NCBI GenBank assembly: GCA_018715105.1
Contig: DVMG01000278.1
Coordinates: forward strand, 1 to 9,230
Origin: Candidatus Ventricola intestinavium
Lineage (GTDB): Bacteria; Bacillota; Clostridia; Christensenellales; Aristaeellaceae
DNA: 9,230 nucleotides
Reading direction: 5' to 3'
The notes below the pieces were generated by a model that saw only the letters and a program-made list of their open reading frames with translations, was not told the origin of the DNA and searched no databases. The position numbers were made by a program, and so were the translations under genes. Each line of letters begins with the position of its first letter. Within the stretch, counting starts at the first letter, position 1. This document shows positions 1 to 6,850 of the stretch, one piece after another.

Positions 1-498
1 GATGAATACAGGAAGGATATTCGCGCCAAACTGGAAGCTCAGGCATCCGAGCGCGACGAGAATGCTTTTACCAACGCCGTTCTTGAAAAGGTCATGGAAA
101 ACGCCACTGTGGAGATTCCGGAGGCGATGATCGAGCGGCAGATCGATTCCATGCTGCGCGATTTTGAATACCGCCTTGCGGCGCAGGGCCTTAAGCTTTC
201 CGACTTTATGAAGTATACCGGGCAGGATGAAAAGAGCTTCCGCGCGGGCTATCGGGAGCAGGCGGAAAAGAGCGTGCGCGCGCACCTGGTGCTGGAGGCC
301 ATTGAAAAGGCGGAGGCCTTTGAGGCAACGGATGAGGAGATCGACGAGCAGATCGCCAAGTTCGCCCCGCAGGCTGGCAAGTCCGTTGAGGAAATCAAGC
401 AGACGCTCACGGATGCGGACCGCGATTATTTCCGGGCGGACGCCATTCGCGATAAGGCGGTTCGGTTCCTGTGCGATCAGGCGCAGGCAGAGGCGTAA
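1..498 (+). CDS. tig: Trigger factor, C-terminal part (5' end outside window)
   Basis: The reading frame is open from base 1 and gives 165 residues before the TAA stop. Trigger factor is the ribosome-bound chaperone and peptidyl-prolyl isomerase that meets nascent chains at the exit tunnel. The visible part matches its helical C-terminal substrate-binding domain: a highly charged, Glu/Lys/Arg-rich helical sequence with the segment ATVEIPEAMIERQIDSM, followed by a helical stretch around GYREQAEKSVRAHLVLEAIE and a terminal helix ending in DQAQAEA. The ribosome-docking and PPIase domains must lie upstream of the window. An internal ATG at 94 is in frame but lies in mid-domain and is not taken as a start. 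The neighbours clpP and clpX follow on the same strand, the common tig-clpP-clpX order, which strongly supports the call. Promoter and ribosome binding site are not visible. Confidence 0.93.
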   Translation, partial: DEYRKDIRAKLEAQASERDENAFTNAVLEKVMENATVEIPEAMIERQIDSMLRDFEYRLAAQGLKLSDFMKYTGQDEKSFRAGYREQAEKSVRAHLVLEAIEKAEAFEATDEEIDEQIAKFAPQAGKSVEEIKQTLTDADRDYFRADAIRDKAVRFLCDQAQAEA

Positions 499-646
499 GG
501 GCGGCGGCCGGCAAAGACGCCTGCTCCCCGATGAGGGAAAAAGCAAACGCCTGTTCCGTTTAAAAACAAAGGCCCCTTGTTAAAGAAAGGGCTTACGCAA
601 ACAAGCTGCGGCGTGATGGTTCACGCCCTGGAAGGAGGCGCCGGCA
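499..646 (+). other. tig-clpP intergenic leader with a stem-loop next to the clpP ribosome binding site
   Basis: This 148-base gap has no convincing gene. Positions 610-627 form a perfect 7-bp hairpin, GGCGTGA / TCACGCC with loop TGGT, ending four bases before the clpP Shine-Dalgarno AAGGAGG (632-638). A weaker imperfect stem (AAGGCCC around 570, GGGCTT around 587) lacks a following T run on the + strand, so it is not called a terminator. No CtsR tandem heptad (GGTCAAA repeats) and no CIRCE element (TTAGCACTC...GAGTGCTAA) is seen, so the usual Firmicute heat-shock repressor sites are absent here. Whether clpP is co-transcribed with tig or has its own promoter cannot be settled; I see no good -35/-10 pair. 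Confidence 0.45.
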
Positions 647-1246
647 ATGTCCAGCAATTATTACTTTGAACCCAGCGTCATTGAGAAGACGCCTTACGGC
701 GAGCGCTCCTACGACGTTTACTCCCGCCTGCTCAAGGATCGCGTCGTGTTCCTGCGCGGCGAGGTCAACGAAGCGCTGGCCAACAGCATTGTGGCGCAGC
801 TGCTTTTCCTTGAAATGGAGGATCCGGACGCCGATATCTCCATGTATATCAACAGCCCGGGCGGCAGTGTGACCGACGGCATGGCCATCTTTGACACGAT
901 GCGCTATGTCAAGCCCAAGATCCGCACGGTGTGCCTGGGCATGGCCGCGTCGATGGGAGCCTTTTTGCTGATGGCGGGTGAGCCGGGCATGCGCCTGGCG
1001 CTGCCTAACAGCGAGGTGATGATCCATCAGCCGAGCGGCGGCGCGAGCGGCCAGGCGACGGATGTGCAGCTGCATGCCCAGTGGCTGCTGCGCACAAAGA
1101 CCAAGATGAACAGGCTGATGAGCGAGATGACCGGGCAGCCGCTTGAGCGTATCGAGCGCGATGTGGAGCGCGATTACTTCATGACGGCGCAGGAGGCTCT
1201 TGCCTACGGCATCATCGATGAAATCTATCAGCCGCGTAAAAAGTGA
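647..1246 (+). CDS. clpP: ATP-dependent Clp protease proteolytic subunit ClpP
   Basis: ClpP is the serine peptidase that forms two stacked heptameric rings in the cytoplasm and degrades proteins fed to it by ClpX or other Clp ATPases. At 199 residues it has the normal length. The catalytic triad is visible: Ser102 in GMAASMGAF, His127 in MIHQPSGG and Asp176 in ERDYFM, with the oxyanion-region motif SPGGSV at 70-74. The N-terminus has VIEKTPYGERSYDVYSRLL, typical of bacterial ClpP, where a short N-terminal propeptide is often removed by self-cleavage. The start is fixed by AAGGAGG at 632-638, eight bases before ATG. It is followed after 72 bases by clpX, its partner ATPase, so the two are probably made together. 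No key residue is missing. Confidence 0.98.
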   Translation: MSSNYYFEPSVIEKTPYGERSYDVYSRLLKDRVVFLRGEVNEALANSIVAQLLFLEMEDPDADISMYINSPGGSVTDGMAIFDTMRYVKPKIRTVCLGMAASMGAFLLMAGEPGMRLALPNSEVMIHQPSGGASGQATDVQLHAQWLLRTKTKMNRLMSEMTGQPLERIERDVERDYFMTAQEALAYGIIDEIYQPRKK

Positions 1247-1277
1247 GAGGGATATCCAGCCTTTTGAGCCGGAGAGG

Positions 1278-1293
1278 GCGCGCGAAGGCGCGC
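1278..1293 (+). other. Small GC stem-loop between clpP and clpX
   Basis: GCGCGC (1278-1283) and GCGCGC (1288-1293) are self-complementary and enclose the loop GAAG, in the 72-base gap between clpP and clpX. The following bases are A-rich (ATGAAAAAAAGAT) rather than T-rich, so it is not an intrinsic terminator for the + strand. It could act in mRNA processing or stability between the two cistrons, or be a by-product of GC-rich sequence. The clpX Shine-Dalgarno GAGGTG (1309-1314) is downstream and outside the stem. Confidence 0.3.
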
Positions 1294-1318
1294 ATGAAAA
1301 AAAGATCTGAGGTGCGAA

Positions 1319-2641
1319 ATGCCAAGAGATAGGGACGAAACCAGGCAGCCGCGCGTGGCGCGCTGCTCCTTCTGCGACAAGACGCAGGATCAGGTGCGCC
1401 GCATTATTGCGGGCAATGGCGTGTATATCTGCGATGAATGCATCGCGCTGTGCCAGGAAATCATCGCCGACGATCTGGGCACCGCGCCCAGCCAGGAGGC
1501 GCAGAACCTGCCCAAGCCTACGGAGATTAAGGCCGTGCTGGATGAATACGTCGTCGGGCAGGAGAAGGCCAAACGCGCCCTTGCCGTTGCCGTCTACAAC
1601 CATTACAAACGAATCAACGCGCCCAGAAAGCGCGGGGATGTAGAGCTGCAAAAGTCCAACATCGTCATGGTCGGCCCGACGGGCTGCGGCAAAACGTTCC
1701 TGGCCCAGTCTCTGGCCAAGATCCTCAAGGTTCCCTTCGCCATTGCCGATGCCACCAGCCTGACGGAGGCCGGTTATGTCGGCGAGGATGTGGAGAACAT
1801 CCTGCTGCGCCTGATTCAGAATGCTGATTACGACATTCAGGCCGCGCAGCGCGGCATCATCTATATTGATGAGATCGATAAAATTGCCCGAAAGAGCGAG
1901 AATCCTTCGATCACGCGCGATGTGTCCGGCGAGGGTGTGCAGCAGGCGCTGCTGAAGATCATTGAGGGAACGGTTGCCAGCGTGCCGCCGCAGGGCGGCC
2001 GCAAACACCCGCACCAGGAGTTTATTCAGATCGACACGACGAATATCCTTTTCATCTGCGGCGGAGCGTTTGATGGGATCGACAAGATCATTGAAAAGCG
2101 GTCCGGCGCGGGGGCCATTGGATTTGGCGCTGAAGTAAAGAGCCGGGAAAAGCGCAATGTCGGCGAAGTGCTCGCGGATATTCGCCCGGAAGACCTGCTC
2201 AAATTCGGCCTGATCCCGGAGTTTGTGGGCCGTTTGCCGATCATCGTGACGCTCGACAGTCTGGATGAGGATGCGCTTGTGCGCATTCTGACCGAGCCGC
2301 GTAACGCACTGGTTCGCCAGTATAAAAAGCTGGTGGAGCTTGACGGCGTGGAGCTTGATTTTGAGGAGGATGCGCTCAAGGCCATTGCGGCCAAGGCCAT
2401 CGCCCGCAAGAGCGGCGCACGCGGCCTGCGCGCGATCATTGAGGATGCGCTGCTCAACACGATGTTTGAGCTGCCCACGCGCACGGACATTGCGCGCGTG
2501 ATCGTCACCGCCGACACCATTCGGGATCACACGGAACCCACGCTGGTGCCCGGCGAACCCAAACGCAAGCTGACGGCGGGCAAAACCCGCCGCGACAACG
2601 ACGGCGCGGCCGCTGCAAGCCGCAGGCCTTCGGTGTCATAA
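1319..2641 (+). CDS. clpX: ATP-dependent Clp protease ATPase subunit ClpX
   Basis: ClpX is the hexameric AAA+ unfoldase that recognises substrates and threads them into ClpP. The 440 residues show the family order. The N-terminal zinc-binding domain has Cys16, Cys19, Cys38 and Cys41 (CSFC...CDEC). Walker A is GPTGCGKT at 119-126. The pore-loop motif GYVGED is at 152-157. Walker B is IIYIDE at 180-185. The RKH loop is at 228-230. The ClpP-docking IGF loop is at 267-269. The sensor-2 motif GARGLR is at 366-371. All key residues are present, and the intact IGF loop agrees with the clpP gene directly upstream. The start follows GAGGTG with four bases of spacing, somewhat close but acceptable. The last 30 or so residues form a basic, Arg/Ala-rich tail. 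A terminator follows within 35 bases, so clpX is the last gene of the unit. Confidence 0.98.
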   Translation: MPRDRDETRQPRVARCSFCDKTQDQVRRIIAGNGVYICDECIALCQEIIADDLGTAPSQEAQNLPKPTEIKAVLDEYVVGQEKAKRALAVAVYNHYKRINAPRKRGDVELQKSNIVMVGPTGCGKTFLAQSLAKILKVPFAIADATSLTEAGYVGEDVENILLRLIQNADYDIQAAQRGIIYIDEIDKIARKSENPSITRDVSGEGVQQALLKIIEGTVASVPPQGGRKHPHQEFIQIDTTNILFICGGAFDGIDKIIEKRSGAGAIGFGAEVKSREKRNVGEVLADIRPEDLLKFGLIPEFVGRLPIIVTLDSLDEDALVRILTEPRNALVRQYKKLVELDGVELDFEEDALKAIAAKAIARKSGARGLRAIIEDALLNTMFELPTRTDIARVIVTADTIRDHTEPTLVPGEPKRKLTAGKTRRDNDGAAAASRRPSVS

Positions 2642-2672
2642 AACGGCGGGGATCGGCACAAGGAGAACCATA

Positions 2673-2731
2673 AAAGGCTGCTGGAACAGAGGAAATTTCC
2701 AATTTCCGCCTGTTCCGGCGGCCTTTATTTT
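2673..2731 (+). terminator. Intrinsic terminator after clpX
   Basis: A long imperfect hairpin has three perfectly paired segments: AAAGGC (2673-2678) with GCCTTT (2721-2726), GGAACAG (2683-2689) with CTGTTCC (2710-2716), and GGAAATT (2691-2697) with AATTTCC (2701-2707). Small internal loops separate them and the apical loop is three bases. The 3' arm runs into TTTATTTT, a U-rich tail in RNA. It lies about 30 bases after the clpX stop and would end the tig-clpP-clpX transcript. Confidence 0.85.
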
Positions 2732-2776
2732 CACCCTTGAGGGACCCGCGGGAGAAAGGGAAACCCATCATCCGGA

Positions 2777-2805
2777 TTGATTTATGCATAAAAATACGGT
2801 ATAAT
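2777..2805 (+). promoter_or_regulatory. Sigma-A type promoter for the HTH gene at 2849
   Basis: TTGATT (-35, 2777-2782), a 17-base AT-rich spacer and a perfect TATAAT (-10, 2800-2805) lie between the clpX terminator and the next gene. Transcription would start near 2812, giving a leader of about 36 bases that contains the Shine-Dalgarno AGGAGG (2836-2841). Together with the terminator before it, this makes the HTH gene its own transcription unit. Confidence 0.85.
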
Positions 2806-2848
2806 CAATGTCATACACAGACGACGGCTTGGAACAGGAGGATGGGAT

Positions 2849-4354
2849 ATGGAGAAAGGAAGGGAGACCGAGCGCCTGATGCCGTTTGGCCAATGCCTCA
2901 GGCAGATTCTCAAGGAGAAAAGGATTTCCGCCTCCGCGCTTTCCAGGATGATGGAGAATAAAAGCCGCAACAGCCTTTTCCGTATTCTGGAGGGATCCAC
3001 CAGCCCGGCCACGCAGGAGGCCTTTTTTCATCGGTTAGTGAGAGGAAACTGGCTGTCCCTTACAAAGGCGCAGCAGCAGATGCTCCGGGAATCGCTGGAG
3101 GTCAGCCGCCTGGGCGTGGAAGGATACCGAAGCAATCAGGCCATGAGAAAGATGCTTCGGGATGTGGATGAACAGCGTGCCCGGCGGCCCATTTATCTGG
3201 AGAGCGCGGACCGCGGCGCCTGCGGGACATTTGACCGGCAACTGGAGCAGTATGCCCGCTGCAGGGCCGTATCCATGACCCTCATCGGCTGCTGCGACAG
3301 GGAAATCTGCGCGGCCATCGCAGACGGCCTGCTGCATGGGAGGGGCGGCTGCCGGGTGAAGATCACGCACTATCTGTATACCGGAGGGGATGAGATCATC
3401 CGGGCCGTGGCGGCCATCCAGCCACTGCTCTATGCGCCGTGCTATGAGGCTTACTGCGTTGAGCCGTGCATGTTTTCGGCGGAGAGGGAGCAGACCTATC
3501 GCGCCAACAGCCTGATTGTCCGCTGGGAGGATCACAGCGGTCAGACGCACCTGCATATGTTCCTGCTGGTTGACAGAAACCGTCTTTTGATGATGGATCG
3601 CTGCGGAGAGCAGGCGATCAGCCTGATGGAACGGATGTGGCGCGCGGATCGCGCACAGATGCATCCGCTCAAGAGCGCGTTTGCCCTGCGCCATTCCCCG
3701 GAGGATTATCTGGCCTATACCGAGGCGTTCTGCGAGCTGGAACGCGGCCGGGCGATCTACACCGTGAAAATGGACATGTGCCTTGCATTTATCAGCACGA
3801 AGACGCTCGTTTCCCCGGTGGTCGATGGGTTTACCGAGACGGGATTTGCCGGGCAGGAAGGCCTTGAAGGGCTCATCCGGGCTTTCGCACAGATTCATCA
3901 GCGGCGGTTTGAGAACCTGTTTACCAAAAAGAAGCCTACCCACACCATTTTTTCCGTCGGGGCGATGGAAGCGTTTGCGCGCACCGGGAAACAGTCGGAT
4001 CATTTCTTTGCGATGCGGCCCTATACCCCGCAGGAGAGGGTGGACATGCTTCGCCATATCCAGAAGCATACGGCTGAAAACCCCTCTTTTAAAGTGCACT
4101 TTTTCAAAGACAGCTTTGATCCGCCGAAGACCGAGATCAGCCTGTATGAGGGGAGCGGCGCGCTGATCCTGCGGCCCTACACCAATTACGATCTGTCGGG
4201 GGATCACGCGGAGGCCCTGATCACGCAGAGCGCTTTTTGCGAAAAATATAAAGAGTTTTTCATAGGAGATCTTCTGGCCCGCCATGTGCTCACACAGGAA
4301 GAGACGCTCTCTACACTCGAGCGGCTGATTGCTCTTGCTGCGGCGCAGGCATGA
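2849..4354 (+). CDS. HTH (XRE/Cro-CI-like) protein with a large C-terminal region of unknown function
   Basis: This is a 501-residue protein that I cannot assign to a named family. Residues about 12-60 read as a Cro/CI-type helix-turn-helix (GQCLRQILKEKRISASALSR, then NSLFRILEGSTSPATQ), so DNA binding in the cytoplasm is likely. The rest has no visible membrane segment or signal peptide. Residues 130-250 alternate predicted helices and strands (VSMTLIGCCDREICAAIADG; SLIVRW; HMFLLVDRNRLLMM) and carry many cysteines, including C198, C203 and C207 close together. That region could be a ligand-sensing or phospholipase-D-like domain as found on some HTH regulators, but I see no catalytic HxK motif, so this is only a guess. 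The start follows AGGAGG (2836-2841) with seven bases of spacing. Arginine codons AGG/AGA recur in its first third. Promoter and terminators are private to the gene. Targets are unknown. Confidence 0.85.
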   Translation: MEKGRETERLMPFGQCLRQILKEKRISASALSRMMENKSRNSLFRILEGSTSPATQEAFFHRLVRGNWLSLTKAQQQMLRESLEVSRLGVEGYRSNQAMRKMLRDVDEQRARRPIYLESADRGACGTFDRQLEQYARCRAVSMTLIGCCDREICAAIADGLLHGRGGCRVKITHYLYTGGDEIIRAVAAIQPLLYAPCYEAYCVEPCMFSAEREQTYRANSLIVRWEDHSGQTHLHMFLLVDRNRLLMMDRCGEQAISLMERMWRADRAQMHPLKSAFALRHSPEDYLAYTEAFCELERGRAIYTVKMDMCLAFISTKTLVSPVVDGFTETGFAGQEGLEGLIRAFAQIHQRRFENLFTKKKPTHTIFSVGAMEAFARTGKQSDHFFAMRPYTPQERVDMLRHIQKHTAENPSFKVHFFKDSFDPPKTEISLYEGSGALILRPYTNYDLSGDHAEALITQSAFCEKYKEFFIGDLLARHVLTQEETLSTLERLIALAAAQA

Positions 4355-4369
4355 TTCCCGAAAAGAATG

Positions 4370-4416
4370 AAAAAACGGGGCTGTGAAAAAAGGAGAAATC
4401 TTTTTTCACAGCCCCG
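4370..4416. terminator. Shared terminator between convergent genes
   Basis: A perfect 17-bp stem is formed by 4376-4392 and 4400-4416 (CGGGGCTGTGAAAAAAG and its complement) with the seven-base loop GAGAAAT. Read on the minus strand the stem is followed directly by six T (A at 4370-4375 on +), a textbook intrinsic terminator for the minus-strand operon. Read on the plus strand it starts about 22 bases after the HTH gene stop, and its 3' arm itself contains six T, so it may also stop that transcript, though the T run after the stem is poor in this direction. Confidence 0.88.
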
Positions 4417-4525
4417 CCTTTCGCCGGTTTTCCGTTTGAACCTGTCGGGGCAAAGCTTTGGACGCATCCCGCACAAACAGAAAAAGAAGGGAAAGAAAGG
4501 AAAAAAGAGGGAAACTGCGCAGGGG
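4417..4525. other. Intergenic spacer with a 36-base polypurine tract
   Basis: This is the sequence between the shared terminator and the stop codon of the minus-strand transglutaminase gene. Positions 4479-4514 are purines only on the + strand (pyrimidines only on the minus strand), so the end of the operon mRNA would carry a C/U-rich run before the terminator. A 10-bp palindrome CAAAGCTTTG lies at 4451-4460. I see no gene here. Confidence 0.5.
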
Positions 4526-6805
4526 TTACGGCCGTGGAAGCCGGATTCCGCGAATCAGCCTTCGGCCATACAGACGCGCCCGCTGAAGCGGATTCATCAG
4601 GGCGAGCAGGGCGCGGTATGCCTTCTGAGCACGTTCCGGCTGCACGCGGTTGAGACGGTAAGGGCTGTAGCGCGCGATGCACAGAGCCTTTCCCACTCCG
4701 GTCAGCGTGACGCGGCCCTGGCATGCCTCCTGCGCGCGCAGAAGGAATGTGGCGGGTGCTTCGCCGGGCAGCGGACGGATGCCAAGGCACAGCAGCGCTT
4801 CTTCGATGACACAGTACCACACAAGCAGGGCGTCGCCCGCCGTGTGCTGGCGCGCGGCCACGCGCGCCGGATCACACAGCGCAAGACGCAGCGCACAGCA
4901 CGCCGCCAGGATCAAAAGCATGAGCACCAGCCACGCCAGGAACGGAGCGGAGGATTCATCGCGCTCTTCTATTTTATCCGGCAAAGGCCTGTCCTCGGAG
5001 GAGGGAGAGTAAGCCTCCTCCGGTTGGGGAGTGGGGGTCGGCGAGGGGCTTGGCCCGGCGGTGGCGCCGTCCTCCTGCGGGGCGGGCGTGGCCGTGGGCT
5101 GGGGAGACGCAGGAGCCTGCGGGGTGGGTGTGGGGGTGGCGGTGGGAGGCATCTGCCCCGTGCCGGAACCGCCGTTCTCCCCCGCGGACGCACCGGGTGT
5201 GGGATCAAACGTCAGCCAGCCGAAGCCGGGAAAATAGATTTCCACCCAGGCATGGGCATCCTCCTGGGTGACGCGGGCAATCCCATCGACATCCGGATCC
5301 GCGGCGTATCCCTCCACATAGCGCGAGGGGAGGCCCAGGGAACGGGCCATCACCGCCAGCGCGCTGGCATAAGAGGTGCAATAGCCCTGCTGCTCGCTCA
5401 GAAGAAACCAGGATACGAAGTCGCGGGATGTCGGCGGCACGTTTTGATGAAGCGTATAGGGATACCGCCCGGACTGCAGGTAACGGCACAGCGCATCGGC
5501 GCGGTCAAAGCTGTTTTCCGCCGATGCGGTGATCTCACGCGCGAGGGCATAAACCTGCGGCTCAATGAGATCGGACAGCTGCAGATACGTGTTTTGCACG
5601 GTTTCGTAATACGGGTCTTCCTGCTGCATGGCGGCGAGGACAGCGTCCCGCACACCGGGGGTCTCCGAGGTCAGGCGAAAGCCCGTGAACGTATAGCGGT
5701 CCCCTGCCAGAAGATCCCGCGTGCCGAAAACTTCGCTTGCCGGGGAAAAATAGGGCACGATGCCCTGACCGGACGGCGCCTGAAAACGCTGGGTGAGAAA
5801 GAGCGTGCTGGCTGCATCCGAGCGCATGAGCACCGTGATCGTCTCTTCCTGCAAAAGCGCATCGCGGATATCCCTGTCGGGACGGGAGAGATCAAACAGA
5901 TTGCGCCGCAGGGCGGAAAAGCGCGGATTGACATAGAGATAGCGGCGGCCGGATGTGGTATCCGTCCAGGTGTAGCCGTTATAGTCGTTTTTGATGGTGG
6001 CGCGCAGCAGAGCCCTTCCGGAGGTGTACACCTGCATGACAGGGGTATCCTGGGGGGAAACGGGGCCGCCCAGGCGCGTGACGCCAAGCGGCTGCCAGCC
6101 CGTTGTGCTCAGGGAAAACGCCGTGCGGGGATCGGTAAAAAAGAGATAATCCCCGATGGTTTGGCGCAGCTGCCGCGCCGTGCTCTCCAGCTCCGGCAGG
6201 GTTTGCCCGGCATACGGCATGAAAAGAGCGGTGAGCGCCAGCACAAGAGCGGAACAGGCGACGATGCGCGGCGCATGCAGGCCGGGGGCGCGGCTGCTGA
6301 TGAGCAGCGCCAGCACAAGAGGCAAAAGGGAGAGCGCGCTCACATCGGCGCCCAGAAACGAGACGGCAAACAGAAGCAGGAGGGTCATCAGCGCCAGCGG
6401 GAGAAAGGCCTGCTCGCTGCGCGAGAGCGATGCGCCAATCCCCGTAAAGAGCAGGGAAAAGAGCACGACAAGGGCGCGGGAATACGCGGTGAGCGCCAGC
6501 ATCTGCCCATTCATCATCAGCGCCAGCGCCGCGCCGATTGCCGCGCTCTGGTCGGCATAGCGCACGGCAAGCATGGCCATGCACGCAAACAGCACCGGAT
6601 AGGCCAGCGCGCGCAGGCGGGGAATGCAATCAAACCCGGCGAATAGAAGCGTCACCAGCGCACAGCACAGCACGCTGAGCGAAACCGGCGCCGTCAGCCC
6701 CAGGGAAAGCGAAAGTGGATACGTACAGCCCACCCCGATTAAAAATGTGCTCAGCGCATGCAGGGCAAGCGTCCTTGGCGGGGGAACGATGATCATCTTT
6801 TTCAT
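4526..6805 (-). CDS. Membrane-anchored transglutaminase-like protein (TgpA architecture)
   Basis: The 759-residue protein has the TgpA layout. About 6-8 hydrophobic segments lie at residues 11-198. An extracytoplasmic stretch of about 250 residues leads into a transglutaminase-like (papain-fold) core with Cys476 in QGYCTSYA, His518 in DAHAWVEIYF and Asp534 in FDPTPG. A Pro/Thr/Ser-rich linker covers about 540-605. One further membrane helix is at about 622-643, followed by a cytoplasmic tail (650-735) resembling DUF4129. The full Cys-His-Asp triad suggests an active enzyme, peptidase or transamidase, facing outside; substrate unknown. In Pseudomonas aeruginosa TgpA is encoded beside MoxR and DUF58 genes, as here. 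The start follows AAAGGA (6813-6818 on +) with seven bases of spacing, 45 bases after the DUF58 stop, so it is the last gene of the operon. The N-terminus has two lysines and then a hydrophobic stretch; no cleavable signal peptide is evident. Confidence 0.93.
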   Translation of the reverse strand: MKKMIIVPPPRTLALHALSTFLIGVGCTYPLSLSLGLTAPVSLSVLCCALVTLLFAGFDCIPRLRALAYPVLFACMAMLAVRYADQSAAIGAALALMMNGQMLALTAYSRALVVLFSLLFTGIGASLSRSEQAFLPLALMTLLLLFAVSFLGADVSALSLLPLVLALLISSRAPGLHAPRIVACSALVLALTALFMPYAGQTLPELESTARQLRQTIGDYLFFTDPRTAFSLSTTGWQPLGVTRLGGPVSPQDTPVMQVYTSGRALLRATIKNDYNGYTWTDTTSGRRYLYVNPRFSALRRNLFDLSRPDRDIRDALLQEETITVLMRSDAASTLFLTQRFQAPSGQGIVPYFSPASEVFGTRDLLAGDRYTFTGFRLTSETPGVRDAVLAAMQQEDPYYETVQNTYLQLSDLIEPQVYALAREITASAENSFDRADALCRYLQSGRYPYTLHQNVPPTSRDFVSWFLLSEQQGYCTSYASALAVMARSLGLPSRYVEGYAADPDVDGIARVTQEDAHAWVEIYFPGFGWLTFDPTPGASAGENGGSGTGQMPPTATPTPTPQAPASPQPTATPAPQEDGATAGPSPSPTPTPQPEEAYSPSSEDRPLPDKIEERDESSAPFLAWLVLMLLILAACCALRLALCDPARVAARQHTAGDALLVWYCVIEEALLCLGIRPLPGEAPATFLLRAQEACQGRVTLTGVGKALCIARYSPYRLNRVQPERAQKAYRALLALMNPLQRARLYGRRLIRGIRLPRP
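5121..5146 (+). other. G-quadruplex-capable motif inside the transglutaminase gene
   Basis: Four G runs (5121-5124, 5126-5128, 5132-5136, 5144-5146) are separated by loops of 1, 3 and 7 bases, matching the usual G3+N1-7 pattern. The G-rich strand is the template strand of the minus-strand gene. It arises from proline and threonine codons in the low-complexity linker, and other G-rich stretches flank it (about 5024-5046 and 5079-5104). Any function is unproven. Confidence 0.4.
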
Positions 6806-6850
6806 GCGGAAGTCCTTTCGCAGAGGAGGCGTACAAAGCCGGCGCAGGGC

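Noticed and set aside
565..592. Imperfect stem after tig as a terminator
   Set aside because: Only about six pairs with a bulge and no T run on the + strand, so readthrough into clpP is more likely.
593..2530. 645-codon open frame on the minus strand across clpP and clpX
   Set aside because: It is antisense to two unmistakable genes with complete active-site motifs. Its product is low in recognisable motifs, and such frames are common opposite GC-rich genes with G/C third positions.
3035..4285. 416-codon minus-strand frame opposite the HTH gene
   Set aside because: The plus-strand frame has a promoter, an ideal Shine-Dalgarno, an HTH motif and flanking terminators; the minus frame has none of these and a basic, His/Arg/Pro-rich product.
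4367..6646. 759-codon open frame on the plus strand opposite the transglutaminase gene
   Set aside because: It starts inside the shared terminator and gives a Gly/Arg/Gln-rich product without domains, while the minus strand encodes a full Cys-His-Asp transglutaminase. The equal length of the two is a coincidence.
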